Part shown: positions 15,160 through 20,243 of the stretch, in pieces
Numbering within the stretch: position 1 is the stretch's first letter
Layout of the letters: each line of letters opens with the position of its first letter
DNA from: Actinomycetota bacterium
GTDB lineage: Bacteria > Actinomycetota > Humimicrobiia > Humimicrobiales > Humimicrobiaceae
Direction of reading: 5' to 3'
Length of the DNA stretch: 20,243 bases
NCBI GenBank assembly: GCA_028696435.1
Contig: JAQVHC010000012.1
Span: forward strand, 1 to 20,243
Made by a program: the position numbers and the translations under genes
Notes under the pieces: model-generated
What the model saw: only the letters and a program-made list of their open reading frames with translations
Databases searched by the model: none
What the model was told of the DNA's origin: nothing

Positions 15160-17262
15160 TTGAGTAAAGGAAATTTTTTTTGTCCCCGATCTGTTGCGGT
15201 AATTGGAGCATCCAGGGGAAAAGGAAAAGTTGGCAATGTAATACTTGAAAATATAATAAACTCCGGATACAGTGGAAAAATATATCCAGTGAATCCAAAT
15301 GCAGATGAAATATTTGGAATTAAATGTTACCCTTCAATTTTAGATACCCCTACAGATGTTGAACTGGTTATTATAACTATACCGGCACAGTTTGTATGCC
15401 AGGCTTTAGAAGAATCTTCAAAAAAGAATGTAAGATGGGCGATTGTTATATCTGCAGGCTTTAAGGAAACCGGGATAGAAGGAGCAAAAAGAGAAACCCA
15501 GCTAGTAGAGGTAGCTAAAAAGTATGGTATTAGAATTCTTGGACCTAACTGTCTTGGAATAATAGATACCTATTGTCCTTTTAATGCTTCATTTTCAAAA
15601 ACTATGCCATCAAAGGGTAAAATAGGATTTTTATCCCAGTCTGGTGCTCTTGGTACAGCTATACTTGACAGAGCAACTGCAAACAATATTGGGTTTTCGA
15701 AGTTTGTTTCACTGGGCAATAAAGCAGATATTTCAGAAAATGACCTGTTTAGTGATTGGGGGGAAAAAGATGACACCAGTGTTATTACTGCATATCTTGA
15801 AGGCGTAAAATGCGGCAGAGAATTTATTAAGATATCTTCAAGAGTATCTAAAAAGAAGCCAATAATTGTTATGAAATCTGGTAATACAGATGCAGGAGCC
15901 AGGGCAGTTTCCTCACATACGGGTTCACTGGCAGGTTCAGCAAGAGCTTATGAGGCAACTTTTAAGCAGACAGGAATAATAAGAGCAAACACTATAAAAG
16001 ATTTTTTTAATTATGCTATGGCTTTTTCATATCAACCATTGCCTAAAGGTAAAAAAGTTGCAATAATAACAAATGCAGGTGGCCCCGGTATTATGGCTAC
16101 CGATGCCTGTGAAAAAAATAATATACCACTTGCAACTATAGGAACAGAAACCATAGAGGAACTAAAAAAATTCTTACCCGAAGCAGCGAACTTTTATAAT
16201 CCTATAGACATACTGGGTGATGCGCTATCAGATAGATATAAAAAAACTATGGAAATAGTAATAAATGATAGCAATGTTGATGCTATGCTGGTAATGCTTA
16301 CTCCACAGGCAATGACACAGCCGTTAGAAACGGCTACTGCAATATCAGAAATAATTGAGAATAATGAAAGAAAAATACCAATACTTACCTGTTTTTTAGG
16401 TGGCACAGTAGTTGAAGAAGCAATAAAATTTCTATCACTAAGAAATATACCAAATTTTGATATTCCTGAAGAAGCAGTAGATACATTAAAAGTCATGATG
16501 GATTATGTTGATTGGAAGGATAAGGAGGACACTCCTATTGAAAGTTTTAATGTTGAAAAAGATAAAGTAAGGGAGATATTCAACAAATGTAGAGCAGAGG
16601 AAAGGCTTGAACTCGGAGAAAGCGAAGCAAGGGGGATTCTTGAGGCGTATGGGATAAGAATACCCAGAGCAGAACTTGCGGTTGATATTGATGATGCAAA
16701 AAGAATTGCAGAAGACTTAGGATATCCACTGGTTCTCAAAATTGTTTCCCCGGATATATTGCATAAAACAGATGTAGGTGGTGTAAGAATAGGGATAAAA
16801 AATAAAAAAGAACTGGAAGAAAATTTTAATGATATTCTTTTTAATGTAAAGAAATATATGCCCGATGCTAATATTAGCGGTATACTTATACAGGAATTTA
16901 TTACAGATAAGAAAGAAACAATAATAGGAGTTAGTGAAGACCCTCAGTTTGGACCAATGATAATGTTTGGCCTTGGTGGGATATATGTAGAAATACTAAA
17001 AGATGTATCATTCAGGATTGCGCCTATAAGCAGGCAGACTGCAAATGAAATGATAAGAGAAATTAAAACTTTTAAGTTATTAGAAGGTACAAGAGGTGAG
17101 TATCCTTCTGATATTGACAGTATAATTGAAACTATTCTCAGGGTTTCCCAGCTGGTTACGGATTTTCCGGAAATAGTTGAAATGGATATAAATCCGCTGT
17201 TTGTAAAAAAACAGGGAGAAGGTTCAATAGCAGGAGATGCGAGAATAAGAATAGGAGGTTAA
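15160..17262 (+). CDS. Acyl-CoA synthetase (ADP-forming), fused alpha and beta parts; acetate-CoA ligase type
   Basis: Converts acyl-CoA (often acetyl-CoA) plus ADP and phosphate to free acid, CoA and ATP, or the reverse; in anaerobes it makes ATP from fermentation. The 700-residue product joins the alpha part (CoA-binding Rossmann domain SVAVIGASRGKGKVG, then succinyl-CoA-ligase-like domains with FLSQSGALGTA and GPNCLG) to a C-terminal ATP-grasp beta part (about 470-700). H253 in SSHTGSLAGS matches the phosphorylated alpha His; H535 in HKTDVGG matches the beta His; E214 in YLEG also fits. The TTG at 15160 is chosen over TTG 15133 because of the ribosome site between them. It ends 1 base before the next gene, so the two are coupled. 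Substrate not readable from sequence. Confidence 0.9.
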   Translation: MSKGNFFCPRSVAVIGASRGKGKVGNVILENIINSGYSGKIYPVNPNADEIFGIKCYPSILDTPTDVELVIITIPAQFVCQALEESSKKNVRWAIVISAGFKETGIEGAKRETQLVEVAKKYGIRILGPNCLGIIDTYCPFNASFSKTMPSKGKIGFLSQSGALGTAILDRATANNIGFSKFVSLGNKADISENDLFSDWGEKDDTSVITAYLEGVKCGREFIKISSRVSKKKPIIVMKSGNTDAGARAVSSHTGSLAGSARAYEATFKQTGIIRANTIKDFFNYAMAFSYQPLPKGKKVAIITNAGGPGIMATDACEKNNIPLATIGTETIEELKKFLPEAANFYNPIDILGDALSDRYKKTMEIVINDSNVDAMLVMLTPQAMTQPLETATAISEIIENNERKIPILTCFLGGTVVEEAIKFLSLRNIPNFDIPEEAVDTLKVMMDYVDWKDKEDTPIESFNVEKDKVREIFNKCRAEERLELGESEARGILEAYGIRIPRAELAVDIDDAKRIAEDLGYPLVLKIVSPDILHKTDVGGVRIGIKNKKELEENFNDILFNVKKYMPDANISGILIQEFITDKKETIIGVSEDPQFGPMIMFGLGGIYVEILKDVSFRIAPISRQTANEMIREIKTFKLLEGTRGEYPSDIDSIIETILRVSQLVTDFPEIVEMDINPLFVKKQGEGSIAGDARIRIGG

Positions 17263-17263
17263 A

Positions 17264-18331
17264 ATGGTTCCATTATTTTTTATTTCCGATGAGCCTTTTT
17301 CTGGTAAGAGTTCAGTGTGTGTTGGTACTGGAAAATTATTTGCAGAAAGAGGTCTAAAAGTAGGGTACATGAAACCGGTAGGCACATTGCCAACCAGAGT
17401 AGGAGCTATTACGACTGATGAAGATGCTCAATACATTTCAAATATTCTTGATTTAAATGAAGAGCTTGAAAATATTTGTCCAATTGTCCTTACACAACAA
17501 TGTATTAGAGAAGGTTTAAAAGACCAGAGTTTTTCCAGAGGGTTTATTGATCAAATTTATAAAGCTTATAGTAAAATCCAGAAAGATAAAGATATTGTTA
17601 TTATGGAAGGAGCAAAAAGTATAGAGGACGGTTACTTTTTAGGGATATCTTCAGATAAAATCTGCAAAAAATTAGGAGCCAGAGCTATACTGGTTATTAA
17701 ATATAGCAGTGAAATTGTTGACCGGATTCTTTACTCCAGAGAATTTTTGAAAGAATATCTGGCAGGAGTAATTATAAACTGGGTTCCGAAAAACCAGATA
17801 GATTATCTCGAGCAACTTATAATACCGTTTTTGGAAAAAAATGGTATTGATGTTCTGGGTTATTTAACCTCTGATAAAATTCTTTCCTCTGTAAGCATAA
17901 AGGAAATGTCTGAAATGCTGGATGGGCAGATAATATGTGCCAGGGATAAGGTTGACGAGCTTGTAGAAACATTCATGGTAGGTGCTATGGGTCAGGAACA
18001 GGCATTAAAGTTTTTCAGAAGAAAAACAAATAAAGCAGTTATAACCGGTGGAGATAGAGCTGATGTACAGCTTGCTGCACTCGAGACACCTACAAAATGC
18101 CTGATACTTACTGGTAATTTTCAACCAAGTAGCATAGTTCTCGGGAGAGCTGAGGAACTGGGAGTACCCATGATTCTTGTTAATTACGATACTCTGACTG
18201 CGGTGGAAAAGGTCAGTGAAATTATCGGCCGTGTAAGATTTCATGAAATTAAAAAGATTGATAAAATAATTGAAGTAATCAGAGAATATATAAATATAGA
18301 CAGGTTACTTGAAATAGCAAAAGATAATTAA
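17264..18331 (+). CDS. Phosphotransacetylase-like regulatory protein (BioD-like P-loop plus DRTGG domain)
   Basis: Product of 355 residues resembling the N-terminal regulatory half of long phosphotransacetylases (COG0857), without the catalytic Pta domain. The N-terminal BioD-like P-loop reads DEPFSGKSS (9-17). Further on are KVGYMKPVG, TTDEDAQYI and VIMEGAKSIEDG. The C-terminal DRTGG domain (about 220-330) contains AVITGGDRADVQLAAL and CLILTGNFQPSSIV. AGGAGG (17253-17258) lies 5 bases before the ATG, inside the end of the acyl-CoA synthetase gene. Because it is coupled to that gene, a regulatory or accessory role in acetate or acyl-CoA metabolism is likely, but this is an inference. No catalytic activity can be assigned. 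Confidence 0.8.
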   Translation: MVPLFFISDEPFSGKSSVCVGTGKLFAERGLKVGYMKPVGTLPTRVGAITTDEDAQYISNILDLNEELENICPIVLTQQCIREGLKDQSFSRGFIDQIYKAYSKIQKDKDIVIMEGAKSIEDGYFLGISSDKICKKLGARAILVIKYSSEIVDRILYSREFLKEYLAGVIINWVPKNQIDYLEQLIIPFLEKNGIDVLGYLTSDKILSSVSIKEMSEMLDGQIICARDKVDELVETFMVGAMGQEQALKFFRRKTNKAVITGGDRADVQLAALETPTKCLILTGNFQPSSIVLGRAEELGVPMILVNYDTLTAVEKVSEIIGRVRFHEIKKIDKIIEVIREYINIDRLLEIAKDN

Positions 18332-18352
18332 GTTCAAAATTGGTTAATTAGG

Positions 18353-19372
18353 ATGTTGCAGAACAATTCAAACTACTGCTCAATTATAATAGATGCAATG
18401 GGAGGGGATTTTGCTCCGGATGAAATTATAAAAGGTTCTATAGAAGCAAAAGAAGCTTACAATGTAAAAATCACTCTGGTAGGTGATACGGATAAGATAA
18501 AAAAATCAGCGGAATCAAGTGGTATAAGTCTTAATGGTATAGAAATTATACCGGCATACCAGGAAGTAAGCATGAATGATTCTCCTTCAGAAGTTTTAAA
18601 GAAAAAGAAAAATTCTTCAATCTATATCGGTTCTCAATTAGCATCCAGGGAGACAAACAGCGCATTTATTTCTGCCGGGAATACCGGCGCTGTAATGGCA
18701 TGTTCCCTTTTTAATATAAAAAGAATCGAAGGATTAGCAAGACCTGCTATCGCTGTAGTAATACCGCTTGGTAATAAGAAATTTGTATTGATAGATGCAG
18801 GCGCAAACATGGATTGTAAACCTTTTTACTTAAAGCAATTTGCTATAATGGGAAAAATTTATTCTGAAAATATAATAGGGGTAAAAAATCCAAAAGTTGC
18901 TCTTGTTAATGTAGGAAGCGAAGAAAAAAAAGGGAATGAACTGACAGTTGAGTGTTATAAGTTGCTTAAAGACTGTCCTGTTATTAATTTTATTGGAAAT
19001 GTCGAAGGCAGGGAGTTATTTGAAGGTGCTGCAGATGTAGCAGTGTGCGATGGATTTATAGGGAATATAATACTAAAGTCAATTGAAGGTATGGCGGATT
19101 TGTTCTTTGGAGAAATTAAACAAATTCTGACCTCCAGCATACTGGCGAAAATTTCAGCTCTGGGTATTATGAGTTCTTTAAAAAATATGAAAAAAAAGTT
19201 TGATTATGAAGAATATGGAGGGGCACAACTTCTGGGGCTTAACAGGCCGGTTATAATTTCTCATGGGAGTTCAAAATCAAAATCTATTAAAAATGCTGTA
19301 AAAGTTGCAATAGATAGTATAAAAACAGATCTTACTGTTATAATCAGTAGAGTAATTAAAGAAATAAATTGA
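18353..19372 (+). CDS. plsX: Phosphate acyltransferase PlsX
   Basis: Makes acyl-phosphate from acyl-ACP for phospholipid synthesis, acting at the membrane surface with PlsY. The product has 339 residues, typical. Motifs: IDAMGGDFAP (13-22), ISAGNTGAVMA, VLIDAGANMDCKP, NVGSEEKKGNE and a late GGAQLLGLN. The N-terminus is about 10 residues longer than usual; GG at 18351-18352 abuts the ATG, so the exact start is unsure. The next gene, acpP, supplies its acyl-carrier substrate. The FakA-like protein upstream could feed the same acyl-phosphate pool. Confidence 0.95.
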   Translation: MLQNNSNYCSIIIDAMGGDFAPDEIIKGSIEAKEAYNVKITLVGDTDKIKKSAESSGISLNGIEIIPAYQEVSMNDSPSEVLKKKKNSSIYIGSQLASRETNSAFISAGNTGAVMACSLFNIKRIEGLARPAIAVVIPLGNKKFVLIDAGANMDCKPFYLKQFAIMGKIYSENIIGVKNPKVALVNVGSEEKKGNELTVECYKLLKDCPVINFIGNVEGRELFEGAADVAVCDGFIGNIILKSIEGMADLFFGEIKQILTSSILAKISALGIMSSLKNMKKKFDYEEYGGAQLLGLNRPVIISHGSSKSKSIKNAVKVAIDSIKTDLTVIISRVIKEIN

Positions 19373-19409
19373 ATAAGTGTAAAAAAGTGAAAAGGGCAAA
19401 GGAGTAAGT

Positions 19410-19643
19410 ATGGAAAATTTTGACAAAATCAAAGAAGTACTGGTTGATGTTCTGGGCGTCAAAGAGGAGGATATTAAAGCTGAAAGTAAATTTATAGATG
19501 ACCTTGGTGCTGACTCTCTTGATCTGGTTGAATTAATTATGGCACTTGAGGACAAATTTGGAATAAAAATAAGTGATGAGGATGCCGAAAAAATTGTTAC
19601 AGTAAAAGATGCTCTCGATTATATTAACTCTTACTCCGGGTAG
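19410..19643 (+). CDS. acpP: Acyl carrier protein
   Basis: Small acidic carrier of fatty-acyl chains, 77 residues. The phosphopantetheine attachment serine is S36 in GADSLDLVEL. The helical pattern (VKEEDIKAESKFIDDLGADS, then MALEDKFGIKISDEDAEKI) is standard. AAGGAG lies about 6 bases before the ATG. The prosthetic group comes from CoA, whose synthesis enzymes CoaBC and CoaD are encoded in this window. It sits between plsX and rnc, the common order. Confidence 0.97.
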   Translation: MENFDKIKEVLVDVLGVKEEDIKAESKFIDDLGADSLDLVELIMALEDKFGIKISDEDAEKIVTVKDALDYINSYSG

Positions 19644-19699
19644 TGGTTTTACTTGTAATTGAATAGATTTTTGATGTGCAAGGTGGCGAAAATCTTTTA

Positions 19700-20243
19700 A
19701 TGGATGATATCGGAGGAACTTTTGAAGAAAAAGTAAGAATCTGGCTGCGCAACCTTAAAATTGATGTAGTGGATTTAAATATTTACATACAGAGCTTGAC
19801 CCACAGGTCTTATGTTAATGAAAAGAAAATTATGTCAAGGGGCAATGAGCAGCTTGAATTCCTGGGAGACAGTGTACTTTCTTTTATAATTACATCATAT
19901 TTATATCATAATTATAAAAGCCTTCCTGAAGGTAAAATGGCAAAAATAAGAGCTTTTCTGGTCAGCAGAAAGACGTTGTTTGAAATAGCAAAAGAAATTA
20001 AAATAGACAGGTATATACTTTTAAGCAAGAATGAAGAATCCTGCATGGGTAGAAGAAAAGTATCCATTCTGGCTGATAGTGTAGAAGCTTTGATTGGTGC
20101 TATCTATATTGATAAGGGAATTGATTTTACTTTTGACTGGGTTATTGAATTATATAAAGATAGAATTATTGAAAATGTTAATGCACCAGAAATCACAGAC
20201 TACAAAACTTATCTTCAGGAAGCAATACAGGCAGATTATTCCA
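19700..20243 (+). CDS. rnc: Ribonuclease III, N-terminal part (runs off the window)
   Basis: Double-strand RNA endonuclease that processes rRNA precursors. The first 181 residues are present, covering the whole catalytic domain and the start of the dsRNA-binding domain (from about DYKTYLQEAIQ). The signature NEQLEFLGDSVLSF (49-62) and ADSVEALIGAIY (125-136) are clear. Catalytic residues by alignment to E. coli are E50, E53, D57, E77, D126 and E129, all present. The start is the ATG at 19700, with AGGTGG about 13 bases upstream, a long spacing. A GTG at 19676 is an in-frame alternative. It follows acpP as in most bacteria. Confidence 0.93.
   Translation, partial: MDDIGGTFEEKVRIWLRNLKIDVVDLNIYIQSLTHRSYVNEKKIMSRGNEQLEFLGDSVLSFIITSYLYHNYKSLPEGKMAKIRAFLVSRKTLFEIAKEIKIDRYILLSKNEESCMGRRKVSILADSVEALIGAIYIDKGIDFTFDWVIELYKDRIIENVNAPEITDYKTYLQEAIQADYS

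Noticed and set aside
14834..15298. A 154-residue minus-strand frame across rpmF and the next gene.
   Set aside because: It is antisense to two well-supported genes, rich in Phe, Leu and Ser as expected of the reverse of Lys-rich coding sequence, and shows no domain.

Overview
The window is a dense block of bacterial housekeeping genes, AT-rich (about one third G+C by eye). All genes except rpmB are on the + strand. No mobile element, CRISPR array, tRNA or rRNA was recognised. Gene order is that of a Gram-positive chromosome: pyrD-pyrF-pyrE, then an mIHF-like gene-gmk-rpoZ-coaBC-metK-priA-def-fmt-rsmB, then rpmB (reverse) and a FakA/YloV-type gene, then rsmD-coaD-sepIVA-like-rpmF, and finally an ADP-forming acyl-CoA synthetase, a DRTGG protein, plsX, acpP and rnc. 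The mIHF-like protein next to gmk-rpoZ and the SepIVA-like protein after coaD are both familiar from Actinobacteria. The strong A/T bias and the anaerobe-style acyl-CoA synthetase do not fit classical high-GC Actinobacteria. My inference is a deep-branching, probably anaerobic, low-GC relative of the Actinobacteria, perhaps from a subsurface lineage. This is not proven from the window.

Region 1 (1-1577) is the end of the pyrimidine operon: the dihydroorotate dehydrogenase C-terminus, OMP decarboxylase and orotate phosphoribosyltransferase, all overlapping. Region 2 (1604-10648) starts at a near-consensus promoter before the mIHF-like gene. It runs as a tight operon for nucleoid structure, GMP kinase, RNA polymerase omega, CoA and S-adenosylmethionine synthesis, replication restart, N-terminal formyl-Met handling and rRNA methylation. 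Region 3 (10649-11430) holds the lone reverse gene rpmB and a 484-bp divergent intergenic region with an extended -10 promoter and several short repeats. Region 4 (11431-14767) carries the fatty-acid-kinase-like protein, rsmD, coaD and a short SepIVA-like coiled-coil protein. Region 5 (14784-20243) starts at a good promoter before rpmF. It continues through the acyl-CoA synthetase and DRTGG protein into phospholipid and fatty-acid genes and the start of RNase III, cut by the window edge.

The most notable points follow. An intact rsmD gene (13209-13766) has no ATG, GTG or TTG anywhere near its N-terminus; it appears to start at ATT behind a GGTGAT ribosome-binding site. The acyl-CoA synthetase and DRTGG pair sits where many Firmicutes keep acetate kinase and phosphotransacetylase. 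The usual neighbours recG and the DUF177 gene are absent. The SepIVA-like protein is much shorter than its mycobacterial counterpart. Many genes start with TTG or GTG. I see no wholly new multi-gene system here.
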